DNA of 64,000 nt from Microglena sp. YARC (Eukaryota > Chlorophyta > Chlorophyceae > Chlamydomonadales > Chlamydomonadaceae). The notes beneath the pieces were generated by a model. It ran no database searches. It was not told the origin of the DNA and was given only the letters and a program-made list of their open reading frames with translations. This document shows positions 12,218-22,979 of this stretch, piece after piece; position 1 is the stretch's first letter, and each line of letters starts with the position of its first letter. The DNA lies in assembly GCA_022414725.1 (NCBI GenBank), contig CM039464.1, positions 60,007,501-60,071,500 on the forward strand. Reading direction: 5' to 3'. Made by a program: the position numbers and the translations under genes.

Positions 12218-12842
12218 CAGGGTACTTCCATTGACCAAATTGGCCAGCGCTTTAGCGCACTTGAAAAACAAAAAACTGCGCTTTTGAGTGCAAAAACGCA
12301 AAAACTGCTTGCTGCGCCCACAGGGGGTTGGGAAAAACTGTGCTTTTGAGTGCAAAAACGCAAAAACTGCTTGCTGCGCCACAAGGGGGTAGGGAAAAAC
12401 TGTGCTTTGAGTGCAATAACGCAAAAATTGCTTGCTGCGCCCACAGGGGGTAGGGAAAAACTGTGCTTTTGAGTGCAATAACGCAAAAATTGCTTGCTGC
12501 GCCCACAGGGGGTAGGGAAAAACTGTGCGAAACGCACAGTGGGGCTCTAAAAGGCAGCGCGCCAGCGCACAAAAGCGCGCGCTTGGAAGTACCCTGCATC
12601 CAATACCCTGGGCATGCCGTACCTCTCTAGATTATGTGTATTCACCCCATCCAGCGGTACAATACAAGGCCATGGGGGGGGCGTACTGCTCCACCGGCGC
12701 TTGGTTGAACATGTGGCTTCGATCGGATCCAAAATAGGAGACAAACAGATGAGCTGGCACAATTTGAAACCGCCTGCAATTCGAAAGGCATAGTGGGGCT
12801 CAAAAAGGCAGCACGCAAAAGCGTGCGCTTGGAAGTACCCTG
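12218..12842. mobile_element. Composite hAT-like MITE (CAGGGTACT family), member 1
   Basis: The left end CAGGGTACTTCCA (12218) is matched by the inverted end TGGAAGTACCCTG twice, at 12584-12596 and again at about 12830-12842. The 8 bases before the left end (GTGTCGTG, 12210-12217) match the 8 bases after the outer right end (GTGTTGTG, 12843-12850) with one difference. They do not match the bases after the inner end. I infer an original insertion spanning 12218-12842 with a duplicated or nested right end. Terminal CAGGG and 8-bp target duplications fit the hAT superfamily. No transposase is present. The interior holds the ~62-bp array listed next. Confidence 0.7.
12285..12532. repeat. ~62-bp tandem repeat inside the MITE
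   Basis: Four units read AAAAACTGTGCTTTTGAGTGC, CGCAAAAACTGCTTGCTGCG and CCCACAGGGGGTAGGG. Related single copies occur inside the two other members of the MITE family (13850-14029 and 16436-16598), so this is amplification of an internal MITE segment. Confidence 0.8.
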
Positions 12843-13044
12843 GTGTTGTGTGCCTCAGTACTTAATCAGCAACATAAATCAGCAGCAGTCATTGAAACTT
12901 GTCTCTAGCGTCTGCTGCTTGGGCATTTCACCATGTGAGGTTGTTTTGGCACAAGTTAACTTGTAGGTATTTAGGTGGCATGAAGACAGGCGTGTAGGGA
13001 GGAGGAAAGTTAACACTTGCTTGCTTTGCCTCGCTTTGCCTTGC

Positions 13045-13500
13045 TTATAATTGTTGGTGGAAGAGTAATCTGATGAGGATGAAGGTGTTTATGATGGAAC
13101 TGCGCTTGTTTGCATTTTCCATTTGCTCAATATTGATGGATTTGCTCAACATTGATATCCTATCAATATATAAGGCGCCACACAATGTCCTTTGGCATAT
13201 ATGCACACATCTCCCAGAAACAGTGGAAGTGAGTAGTTTAAAACACCACACTAGAACCCTACTCACTTCCCACTGTTTTCTGGGGTCCTTTGGGCAGTTT
13301 TCCCAAGGAAGGGACAGTAGTGAAGGAAGCAGCCTAGCAAACGCCCGTGTCCATGTTTTGATCGATTTTCTCGCTATTCATGGATTTGCTCAACATTGAT
13401 GGATTTGCTCAATATTGATGGATGTGCTCAATATTGATGGATTTGCTTAGTGTTCTCGATGTTACTTTGGGTCAGGATACTCAGATCACAATGATGCTTG
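13045..13500. repeat. Short repeats TGATGGATTTGCTCAAYATT and a hairpin
   Basis: TGATGGATTTGCTCAACATT recurs about five times between 13125 and 13445. An imperfect hairpin pairs CCCAGAAACAGTGGAAGTGAG (13211 onward) with CTCACTTCCCACTGTTTTCTGGG (to about 13285). A phrase at 13068-13120 is partly repeated at 13745-13790. No gene is supported. Confidence 0.55.
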
Positions 13501-13516
13501 GGGTCGGGTTATAAAA

Positions 13517-13722
13517 AAGGTAATGATAACGTCTGGTGGGGCGTGGTATTAAGGGAACCCGTCGTACGCGGGTAGAGAGCGGTCTTCTACCTCAACTGGA
13601 CAAGCTACCATCGCGGTTGACAACGACCTGCAACGCTGAGAGCGACCGCAGGGGGAATCGAACCCCCGACCCTCCATCCTCAAAGCCATTTGGTGTACCA
13701 CTAGACCAATCGATTCGCTACA
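13517..13722 (-). mobile_element. tRNA-derived SINE, copy 2
   Basis: This copy has the clearest tRNA relict. On the minus strand the A-box-like phrase is TTGGTCTAGTGGTA, and the T arm is perfect: GGGGG, a seven-base TTCGATT loop, then CCCCC. The acceptor ends pair only partly (GCGA with TCGC), and I cannot fold a convincing anticodon stem, so I do not call a tRNA gene. The body carries a CGATGGTAGCTTGTCCAG phrase, and the tail reads (plus strand) GGTAATGATAACGTCTGGTG followed by GGGCGTGGTATTAAGGG. The tail matches the LINE 3' end, which suggests the SINE borrows LINE machinery. Confidence 0.8.
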
Positions 13723-13849
13723 AGGGGCCCGTCGGGTTATAATGATCAGGATGAAGGTGTTTATGATGGAAATGAGCTTGTTTGCATTTTCTGGGCTAAG
13801 GATTAGGATTGGCCCGTGGGCCTTCCGAAGGGGTTGCTCTGATCACCAT

Positions 13850-14029
13850 CAGCAGCGCGATTTCGCGAAAGTTTCACAAAATTGCGCAGCCACGCGCGTT
13901 TTTTGAGCCCCACTGCGCGTTGTGCGCAGTTTTTCAACTCCCTGTGGGCGAAGCGCGCGCGCTTTTTGCACTAAATTTGACGTTTGTGCGCTTTATGCGC
14001 TGACCAATTTGACAAAATGTAGTACCCTG
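13850..14029. mobile_element. hAT-like MITE (CAGGGTACT family), member 2
   Basis: A 180-bp element starts CAGCAGCGCG and ends GTAGTACCCTG. It is flanked by a perfect 8-bp target duplication, ATCACCAT (13842-13849 and 14030-14037). The interior is related in inverted orientation to the other members: it has a GAGCCCCACTGCGCGTT phrase and a CTCCCTGTGGGCG phrase. No coding capacity. Confidence 0.8.
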
Positions 14030-14284
14030 ATCACCATCAGTACTCATCTATTCGTTTTTTGTTAGCAGCTGCTAGGCAGCTCTCTAAGTGTAGTCAAGTG
14101 CTCGGCTTAGGGAGCTGCCTAGAAGCTGCTATGAAAAAACAAAAAGAAAAACCCTGTGCAGTTCAGACCCTCATGCGCAGTGTTTTGAACACACTTAGCT
14201 ACATCTTGCCTAGGGCGTGCAGACGTTTTGTACGTGGGTGGCTAGGGGCCCACTAAAAAGGGACGTTTAGTGAGTAGGTAGCTA

Positions 14285-14775
14285 TTCCCCCCACGTAGAA
14301 AGGATCATAGCGCTTATGATGTTTTGTTCATGGGATCTAGAGTCACCCACGTGGAAAGGATGATAGGTGTATCATGTTTTTTACATGGGTTGGGTTTTTT
14401 GCTTTGTGGGTGCTTATTCTTTTTGTTTAAAGCAGTGAGTCTCATACACCCTCGCGGTGTCAAGTAGACTTTAACATGAAATGTAATGCAATGTACATGG
14501 GATGCCGGGACTTCCACGTTAGAAGGATATTGGATTTGATAATGTTGTGTACGTGGGAAGTTGGGACATCCACGTAAAAAGGATGGTAGCGTTTATCATG
14601 TTTTTTACACAGGATTCCGGGACTTCCACGTACAAGGATGATCGTATTCATAATGTTGTGTACGTGGAAAGTTGGGACTTGGGACATCCACGTAGACTGG
14701 ATGATAGCGTTTGCATGTTTTCTACGTGGGATGCCGGGCAATCACGTAGAAAGGATGATCGGGTTAATAACGTTT
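14285..14775. repeat. ~60-bp degenerate tandem repeat (CCACGTAGAAAGGATGAT)
   Basis: About eight units carry CCACGTAGAAAGGATGAT, then GTTTATCATGTTTT, then ACGTGGGATGCCGGGACTT. Units vary by substitution. No domain is seen in the open frames on the minus strand. Confidence 0.75.
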
Positions 14776-14851
14776 TGTACATGGATTGAAGTAAATTTGA
14801 CTCTTTAAATTATGAAGCTGCAATGGTCCAGTCAGTTTTCGCCCCTGTATG

Positions 14852-15402
14852 TACCGTATGCGCCTTAAGTATTGGCAAACGGTTTGGCAAACGACCCTTT
14901 GCCAAACCGGATTAGGGATCTATCTTGAGACCACTCTAGGTGGTTGGCCTTTGCCAAGTTACGGTTACCATGGTACTCTGTCTACTAGGCCCTAGCAAGT
15001 TAAATGTTCCTGCTGATTTGAATTGCTGCATGTTTTTTTCTTCAGTAAGCTTGGGCAGACTAATTTGTGAACATGTCCTTGACCTTGAACTTGGTTACAT
15101 GGATCCAGCCAGAGATTTGGCTGGCTGTAGCCATGTACCGGTTTGGCTACTAAGCCCTAGCAAGTTTAATGCTCCTGATTTGAATTGTTACATGGTTTAC
15201 AGCAAGCTTGGGAGACTTATTTGGTGAACATGTAACAAGGAAATGTAACAGCAACATAAGACCCTTTGCCAACTGGATTTCAGGTCTGAGCTTGAGACAG
15301 TCAAAGTCATAGACCCCTTTGCCAAGTTACTTTTGCCATGCTTATCTGAGACCCATTTGAGGGGGAGAATGACATTTGCCAATACTTAAGGCGCATACGG
15401 TA
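14852..15402. mobile_element. MITE with 28-bp perfect terminal inverted repeats, TA-flanked
   Basis: The left terminus at 14852-14879 (starting TACCGTATGCGCCTTAAG) and the right terminus at 15375-15402 are perfect inverted repeats. Both outermost dinucleotides are TA, consistent with a TA target duplication as in Tc1/mariner-type elements. Internal phrases such as CCCTTTGCCAA and TGTCTACTAGGCCCTAGCAAG / GGCTACTAAGCCCTAGCAAG recur. No transposase frame is present. Confidence 0.8.
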
Positions 15403-15468
15403 TTTTACAGTCCATGGGTAGCTAAATAGGCCATAGGGACTTGCCCAACAGTAAAAACAGGGAAGCAA

Positions 15469-15495
15469 GGGGGGGGGGGGGGGGGGGGGGGGGGG
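15469..15495. repeat. Homopolymer of 27 G
   Basis: An uninterrupted G run. The exact length is unreliable in any assembly. Confidence 0.9.
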
Positions 15496-15844
15496 AGGGT
15501 CAGGAAGACATATTTTGGTCTGCTTCATCTGGGATTCAGATGGGAGTTAGAATTGTGGAAGTTTCAGACGAAAGGAGGTGGGAAATAAAGCTGGAAAAAC
15601 GTTTCACCCCCCACCCCTACCCTACCCCCTATAAAATTGGGGACGTTCGAATATATATTTTCATGCCCTATCCAATTATGCTTTCACAAATTCCGAGGGG
15701 TTGCCCAAACGTGATTTATCGCCAACTTATTATTGGTTCAAAAAAACTTTTGGAGACCTCTAACTTCCTCAAAACGTTGTATTCGGGTCCTGAATATAAG
15801 CTCTATTTGAAGCGATGACCAGGGTTCAGGAGGACCCCCAGCTC

Positions 15845-16275
15845 TACTGCTTGAGACGCAAGTACGCAACCAATTGTGTAGCCTGCGTCCTGCGACGCAA
15901 CTGACCCTTGTACGTTGCGTATTTTTTTAATGTACCGACCAGGGTTGTGCAGGACGCGCGTCCTTGCGTCCCAGGACGCAACATGGGGAGGGTCCGCTGC
16001 GTCGCAGACGCAACTTGGGAGGGTCCGTTGCGTCCCAGACGCAGATCCATGATGTTGGTTGCGTTGCAGACGCAGGTTCAAGATGTTGGTTGCGTCTCAC
16101 CCATCAGTTGATTGGCCCACCACCACTCCATTGCCGTGGGCTAAGGCCTAAGGCTTCTTTTGATAGTAAGACGCACCCTGAAGATTTTAATGCGTCCCAG
16201 GACGCAACCTACCAAATTGGATGCGTCCCAGGACGCAACATACCGAATTAGGTTGCGTCCCAGGAAGCAACCCCT
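15845..16275. repeat. Cluster of short palindromes GCGTCCCAGGACGC
   Basis: The palindrome GCGTCCCAGGACGCAAC occurs at about 15968, 16193, 16222 and (mutated) 16253. Shorter relatives such as GCGTCGCAGACGCAAC lie between them. Spacing is irregular (about 28 bp in the last three). Each could form a small hairpin. No gene is supported. Confidence 0.7.
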
Positions 16276-16435
16276 GGGGTCCGTTTGAAGTACCTTGGTA
16301 CCGACACGCTAGTTCCTTAAGCTTATTTCGGCTACCAAGAGATTACAGCACTTGGTGTAACACACACCATGGCTCAACATCAAGTAAGTCCACGCAATAG
16401 GCATAGACTTAATATGCAATATGCATAGACGAAAT

Positions 16436-16598
16436 CAGGGCACTACTTTTTGCCAAATTGGTCAGCGCTTTTAGTGCGAAAAGCGCAAAAACTGGGCGCT
16501 GCGCCCACAGGGGGTTGAAAAAACTGCGCGACATGCGCAGTGGAGCTCAAAAAGGCGTGCGCGTTTACGCGCTGCCGCGCGCGCTTTGTAGTACCCTG
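16436..16598. mobile_element. hAT-like MITE (CAGGGTACT family), member 3
   Basis: A 163-bp element starts CAGGGCACTAC and ends GTAGTACCCTG. It is flanked by a perfect 8-bp duplication GACGAAAT (16428-16435 and 16599-16606). The interior shares GCGCCCACAGGGGGTTG and GTGGAGCTCAAAAAGGC phrases with member 1. Terminal CAGGG plus the 8-bp duplication support hAT-type mobilisation by a transposase encoded elsewhere. Confidence 0.85.
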
Positions 16599-16609
16599 GA
16601 CGAAATACA

Positions 16610-16830
16610 CAGAGTCCAGAAAACAATCCTAGCAAGACTCAGCAAGCGGGCACACATGACAGGGGCGAGAGAATCCACCACATAGGCCAGACCTGTTGGC
16701 TATAAGCATCTGATATATTATGCAGCCAACACGAAGCCCTGCCCGTACACCAGAAGCCACAAGCCAGAGCGCAAACTAGAGAAACGAAAGCAACAAACTC
16801 AGCACAGCTGGGCTACAGCAAAAGATAATC
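16610..16830. repeat. Segment duplicated at 18248-18400
   Basis: Phrases CCTAGCAAGACTCAG, AATCCACCACA, GCCCGTACACCAGAAGCCAC and ACTAGAGAAACGAAA occur in the same order here and at 18248-18400. Copies differ by substitutions and small indels. No coding function is seen. Confidence 0.75.
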
Positions 16831-16834
16831 CAAA

Positions 16835-16982
16835 GGTACTGATAACGCCTATTGGGGCGTGGTGTTAAGGGAGCCCGCCAGAACGCGGGTGGGGAGCAGT
16901 CTCCTACCTCAACCGAAGGGGAAGCAGAACCCCCGACTCTTCATCCTCAAGCGATCTGGACTACTATTAGACCATTGTATAT
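16835..16982 (-). mobile_element. tRNA-derived SINE, copy 3 (decayed)
   Basis: The plus-strand tail reads GATAACGCCTATTGGGGCGTG then GTGTTAAGGGAGCCCG, the same tail as copies 1 and 2. The head retains ACCCCCGACTCTTCATCCTCAA, which aligns with copy 2, but part of the T arm and the central body are deleted. It lies just right of MITE member 3. Confidence 0.7.
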
Positions 16983-17019
16983 CACTGCAAGATAATCCAA
17001 CATATAGGAAAAGAAGATA

Positions 17020-18575
17020 GATTACAAGTGGCGCGTGCCCTAGCAATGGAAACACCACGGCCCTAAAGTCGGACTCGAGATTACACCCACTGTCTTTCGG
17101 CAGCGGGGCTCGACCTCCCGACGCCGTGACCTGAACTACTGGGTAACATAGGGCCAGAGAGAGGATGCATTGCATAAACTTGGCAAATCACTGCCGAGAC
17201 AGGACAGCAGCACAGCCTGCCGCCCATCCAATTTTATAACGGGAAGAGAGAGAGGATTCGTTACAAATAGGAAATACAGATTTCAAGTGGCACTTGCCCT
17301 GGCAGTGGAACACTACCGCCCTCGAAATAACGGACTCGAGTCAACACCCATTGTCTTCCGGCAGTGGGGCTCGAACTCCCGGTGCCGTGACCTTAAACAC
17401 CTTCAAGAAATACAAATATTACAACTTACAAGGGGCTCATGTCCTAGCAGTGTAACAACACCGCCCTAAAGTCAAATCGAGAAAGCACCCGCCGTCTTCC
17501 GGCAGCGGGGCTCGAAGTCCGGTGGCCGAAGCCGTAACCAGAAGCCGAGAGAGGATATTGTTACGTACTCAGCAAAAATCAATACCGAGACTGAACAGCG
17601 CCAGGGCAGCTGGACAGTTTTATAACAGTGAGGGTTTGGGCAACATACCCCTCAGAACCTGGTCAGCCGAAAGAAAGAAAGAAAGATTACAAGGGGCTCA
17701 TGTCCTAGCTAGGAGTGAAACAACACCGCCCTAAATTCGGACTCGAGAAACCACCCGCCGTCTTCCGGCAGCGGGGCTCGAACGATCAGCCTAGAGAGAG
17801 AGAGAGGGTTCGTTACATAAACTCAGCAAATCACTGCCGATACTGGACAGCAGCACAGCCTGCCGACCATCCAATTTTATAATACGGAAGCACGAGGGTT
17901 TTGAAGGCACCCCCACAAACCTGGAAATAAACTAGGTCAAGTCCAAAATAAAGGAAACTAACTAGAGGCGTTAAGGAGAGCGGAAAGGGGAGGGATGCAA
18001 AAGTATGCAATCCAGAACACCAAGCCTACCAACCACAAGAGAGGAAGGCCGAACTAAAATAACTAAATACTACCCAAGGGCATGCGCTACGAGCACCTTA
18101 ATATGCAGCGATAATGCCCTCAAAGGAAGAAAGCACAAGACAACCCGACACAACCAACTTGCAGAAAAGGACCGGAGGGTCAAGGATGATAACCAAAGAC
18201 ACCCCATGAAGGAAAGGGGGAGGCCAGCCGAAAACAGAGAGGCCAGAAACCAACCTAGCAAGACTCAGAAAGCAAGCACACATGTCAGGGGCAAAAGAAT
18301 CCACCACACTTGGTAGACCTGCCCTGCCCGTACACCAGAAGCCACAAACTAGAGCTATTACTAGAGAAACGAAACCAACAATCTAAGCACAGCCAGCGAG
18401 AAAGGGAGGTGAAAAGGAGAAGGGAGGGGTTAGGGTTTAGGATCCAGGGTGGTCACAAGGGTTCGTTACATAAACTCAGCAAATCACTGCCGAGACTGGA
18501 CAGCAGCACAGCCTGCCGACCATCCAATTTTATAACACGGAAGCACGAGGGTTTTGAAGGCACCCCCACAAACGG
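17020..18575. repeat. Interspersed repeat cluster with two alternating modules
   Basis: Module 1, with GCCCTAGCAGTGGAACAC, then CCGTCTTCCGGCAGCGGGGCTCGAA, occurs at about 17030-17130, 17285-17395, 17440-17540 and 17695-17785. Read on the minus strand it ends in a B-box-like GTTCGAGCCCC, so a second tRNA-related SINE family is possible. Module 2, with CAAATCACTGCCGAGAC, then CATCCAATTTTATAA, occurs at about 17175, 17565, 17815 and 18468. Modules alternate without a strict period. The LINE 3' end begins at 18573, directly after the last module 2. Confidence 0.65.
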
Positions 18576-18639
18576 GGGGTGGTGTTAAGGGGACCCTCCC
18601 GTACGCCGCAGCTGGGGAAAGTCACCATGGCAGACATAG

Positions 18640-20300
18640 TAAGTGTCACCCTCCAGGCGGGAGGGACTCCTTCATGCGACGTGTGGCAAGAATGCTGGTA
18701 CAGGAGGCGATAGATTCTCTGTGCAGCTTAGAGATGAGTTTGTCTACGTGTTCGCGACTGATCCCTAAGGTGGAGAGATTGGTAATAGTTGTGATTGGTA
18801 TGGTACCAGTGGTACCGATGGTGAAGACTAGGTAGTGTACAAGGAATCCTTGTTGTTGAAGGATACATTGGAGCTCCTTATGCTGAAACGCTCTTTTCCT
18901 GGAATTTGATTTGGTGTTAGTGTCTGAGCAGTAGCCCAGTTCAACTAGGTAGGCTTTTCTTGGTTTGGATTCGTCGTCAATGAGGAGGAGATCAGGCCTG
19001 TATTTATCCCATGTGGCTTGGGGAAGATCAGGGGGTTTGAGGGTGGTTGGGGTCTTGTGGGAATGTCGGAGTTCGCTTCACAAGTGCCTGCATCCATGTA
19101 CATGGGGAGAGCCCCCAGAGCTCCTTTGGCTACTGCCTTTTGGATGATTTGGACCGCCTTATTATGTCTGTTAATATACATTCCTTTGAAGACAGGGTGG
19201 CTGCACCCAGCAAGAATATGGCCAGCTCCGTCATGTGCTTTGCGACAAAGAGGGGCAGTTATCATCAGAGGGGGGCTAGTGCTAGTACCATAGGGGCGTT
19301 TGTATCTGTACGCCAATTTCCTAGTCCATAAGCGTCCCACCGGAGCCTTGTGGATTTGTATTTTTTGCCACCATTTCATGTCGGTGGGATTGCCAGAAAC
19401 GATTACTAGCCTGAGGGAGGAGGAGGGTTGGCTTGCTCCCACATGGAGGAGTATATGCCCGTGGTGTTGGCATGCCCGGTGTGCAGGGGGGTGGGGAGGT
19501 TAGCCTTGATACCCTTGGTGAGATTGTTGGCCGGTGCCGGGGGGCTGGTCCCCATTAATAGATTTGGGGGGCTGGACAGACGGCCAATGCATATTGAGGT
19601 GCGCATGGCATGTTCCCCTGTTTTAACTGGCCCAATTACATTGTATCCTGTCGTCGCTTCTTTCGCGAGCGTGTCTGCCTCATCATTCCCTATGATTCCT
19701 GAGTGAGATCGGACCTTAAGCAGGCGTGTGGTAGCAGCAGCGTTGTGTCTGTTGATAATGTGGATGGCGATGTCTTGCAGGAGGTCGCGGTGTTTGTTTC
19801 CCGGGTCCTGCTGGGATGGTAAATGTGCAGGTTAATAAGCTGCAAGGAACATAAAGCTGTCGGAGTAGATGGTGAGTTTTCATCTATTTCGGAGTGTATG
19901 AGTGCTTTGTTGGATTGCACGAGTTCGGCGCGATTGATGTCGGCAGTGATGCCCTGTCCGCCAGGGTCTTATGCGGAGGCAACGTGCAGCGGCCCCTGGG
20001 GGAGTATACGCCTGCCCCTAGGCGTAGGACGCCGTCTTTGTCTATGATGGCACTTCCATCTGTGTATAGAGCGAGGCCTGGTGCTTGTAGGATAGCATGT
20101 GTGCACGGGAGCACGGGGGGTGTTATGGGTGTGGGGTCTATCTGCATGGGGGTGGGTTGTTGTGCCCAGGTCTTAAGGAGGGAGCTAAGTGCCTTGGGTA
20201 GGTGGGTGGTAGGAAGGCCCAGTTGGGAGGGGGGGGGAAACCTGGTCGTGGGATGGAAGTGGCCCCCATGTCCCTCATGGTTTGGGCCCATGTGGTTGGG
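18640..20300 (-). pseudogene. LINE RNase H and C-terminal domain, frameshifted
   Basis: LALYTDGSAIIDKDG near 20070 is the first catalytic block of an RNase HI domain. Later parts of the domain are scattered over other frames around 19700-19920. The C-terminal region at 19442-18945 carries CRKAHDGAGHILAGC and a RHNKAV phrase (near 19247-19180), a cysteine/histidine arrangement seen in LINE proteins of algae and protists. The last ~100 residues (18935-18640) align with the better-preserved fragment at 9.67-9.99 kb. RNase H normally degrades the RNA template during element replication. Confidence 0.7.
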
Positions 20301-22979
20301 TGGGTTGTGGAGGTACTTGGCATGGCCAGCTGGGTTTGAGATGGCAATGAGTTTGTAGGTTCCTCTGTGTCTCTTGGCAGGGTTGAGTTTTCCCCCTTCG
20401 TCCAGATTAGGGAGGGGTGAGGGGTTTGGCCTTGGGAGGCAGAGTGGCTAGTTCCATAGCCCATGGGTGATTTAGGAGGGCGTTATGGGCATATGTGGGT
20501 TTTTGTGGGACCAAGAGAATGGTGCACGCGGGAATATCAAGGGTGTGAGCATGTATGGCACTGCCTAGTGCCCATCGAACAGCCTTGTGGGCCTCTTCAG
20601 GGTTCTGGCTGGTGAGGTGTGTGTTTCCCCCGTACAAGGTTGGGTGTAGTGTGGGGTCCTAAGCCAAACAGTTGGCCAATGGGGGTGGGGGTGTTGCCCA
20701 TGGGGAGGTGGGAACTCATTAGGAGGGGTGATGTGTCAAGGTCCGTTGTCATCCCCAGGGTGGACATAGCTTTGTGTATGGCAGGGGAGACATTGGAGAT
20801 GGTAGTGTCTTTGTGCTGTGATAGGAGGGTGGCTACGTCTCCAGCGAAGTTTCCTGTGCTGTGGAGGGTCCAGAGGTGGGGAGAGTGTGGCTTGGTGGTA
20901 TGGTATCTGTGGTGGAGGAGTGTGGAGTTGGGAGGGGGTATATGACCGACACATTGGCTGTTGGTGAGTAGATGTAGGTGGTGTCTCCGTTCTTGAGTTG
21001 GGGAGGGAGGTGGTGGTACCTGTCATTCAGTGTACCAGCCTGTATGTGGTATTTGCCGGGGGGTGGATATCCCAGTCTGGGTGGTGGTCTGCCGTGTTAA
21101 TGATGAGGTTTTGCCTGAGTTCGCTATACCATTTGGCATCAAACTCTCCTCCCTCCGCCCACTGTCCTTGTTGTTGGAGGTTAGTGAGGTGGAGGTCTTG
21201 TCTGGGTGGAATGGAGGGGAGGGGGCTTTGGGGGTAGTTTCAGTGTTGTAGGCATGGAGGAGTTTGAAATCTGGTGGGGCCAACCAGCAGGGGTGATTTG
21301 TTCCTCTGTGAGATGGACGGGGGACCAAGTGACCACAATGGAGGTGGCAGAGGAGTAGTTGTGGAATGCACGGGGAGGCCAGCAGATATGTAAAAGGGAG
21401 ATGGTGGCAGAGAATGGTGCATGGGGCTTTCTGGACCCTCCAATATCTGTGATGGGGGTTTCTCGAGGTTCGTTAGCCTTCCTCTTTGGGCTCTGAAGCC
21501 AGGAGGTGGGTCAGGCTGTGTTGGTTTCCATATAGGAGGTGGAGGAGCTTGGCTGGGGTTGGGGGAGCAAGAAGGTCTGGGGTAGAGACAGCATGCACCA
21601 GGTCGTCCGGGGAGCTGTTCTTACGGATGGTGTGGGTGTTTGTAGTAGGAGGCGTCAGTACATTTGTGGGTTCATTTTGATGAATTTGCATTCTGGCAGT
21701 CCAAGCAATCTTGGGGTTCAGTGCTCCAGGCTTGAGCATACTTGGTGGAGTGAAGATAGGACTCTCTGGCCCACCACATGTTGTGCATTGGAGGCAGGGA
21801 TCTCCTCGATATTATGCGTGGGGGGCTGTGTTGTGGTTGGGGTAAGGATGCCGGCATTGGGGGTCAGGGTCGGGGCAGTTGGGGGCGGTGTCCCAGTTGT
21901 CAAGGTGGTGGCTGATAGTATATGTGGAGAACTTGGTAATGTGCCGTTGGGGAATGCGTAGGTGTGATGGGAGGGTCCTCGATGCCAAGGGCAGGGGGCT
22001 GTGGCAGGAGTAGGTTGAGATGGGCTTCCAGGTGGGGTTGGAGAGCACAGGTGTAGGCTGAGTCTGTTGAGGGCAACTTTATGCCTAGTGGAGACTCTGG
22101 TGCCATAGGTGTGCGAGAGGGTATTGGATGGGATGATTGTGGTCCCATCAGGGCTCACAATGTCAGCTAGGGAAGTAATGCCCAAGGGGATGAGGGTTTT
22201 GAGAAGGTTGGGGGGAATGGTGTGTTGGGGTAAGTCCGGGAGGGAGTCTTGAAGGGGGTTGAGTAGGGTTTCATCCTCCATATGGATTTGGATGGAGGCT
22301 CTTTTGAGGATGTGCATTTGCCTGGCCAAGGTAAAGTATTGAAAGTGTGTGGCTGGGCAAGGTAAGAGGATCCATACCCTGGAGCATAGCAGCTTTTTGT
22401 GGAGGAGGGCTGTAGTGAGCCTGCCTAGTTTCCCCGTGTCGTTGAGGGACCTAGTGAGGTGGGCTGCCTGTAATTTGAGCATAGTCCACATTTAGGGAGG
22501 GGATACCCAATCCTGCTTGTCCCAAGGGAGGCAGACAACTAGCAGTTGGGAATGAGGGGTGTAGGTCACAGCATTTTTTAGCCAGGGTCCATAAGGCCTT
22601 GTCTAAGATGCCTATATCCGAGTAGCTGTAGGGTGCTACAGTTATAGGGTAGGTGATGGCAGGTTTTAATACACGTGGTGATGAGTCTGAGACATTGGAG
22701 AGGTGGCGCCTTTTGGTTTGGCAGTGGTGAGGATTTGTGTCTTTACTATGTATGAGGGCCAAGGCTTGTTTCATGAGGGGTCTCCAGTTTAGGGTGAGGC
22801 TAACCGCACCCTAGATACTTGTATGGTTCATTTGGGGGAAGGTATGTAGCCCATGTGTCGTTAATGAGGATGGTGTTGTGGAGAAGTTTGGTTAGGGCCT
22901 TGTGGTTGGTGGGATCCTTGGGGTGGGAGCATGCAATATGCCAGTGATCATGCATTTACCCCCCGTTAAGAGGAATCCC

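Noticed and set aside
12128..12599. Minus-strand frames repeating FPTPCGRSKQF
   Set aside because: They are translations of the 62-bp repeat inside a MITE.
13640..13722. Functional tRNA gene on the minus strand
   Set aside because: The T arm is perfect, but the acceptor stem pairs only partly, no anticodon stem forms, and the sequence is the head of a repeated SINE.
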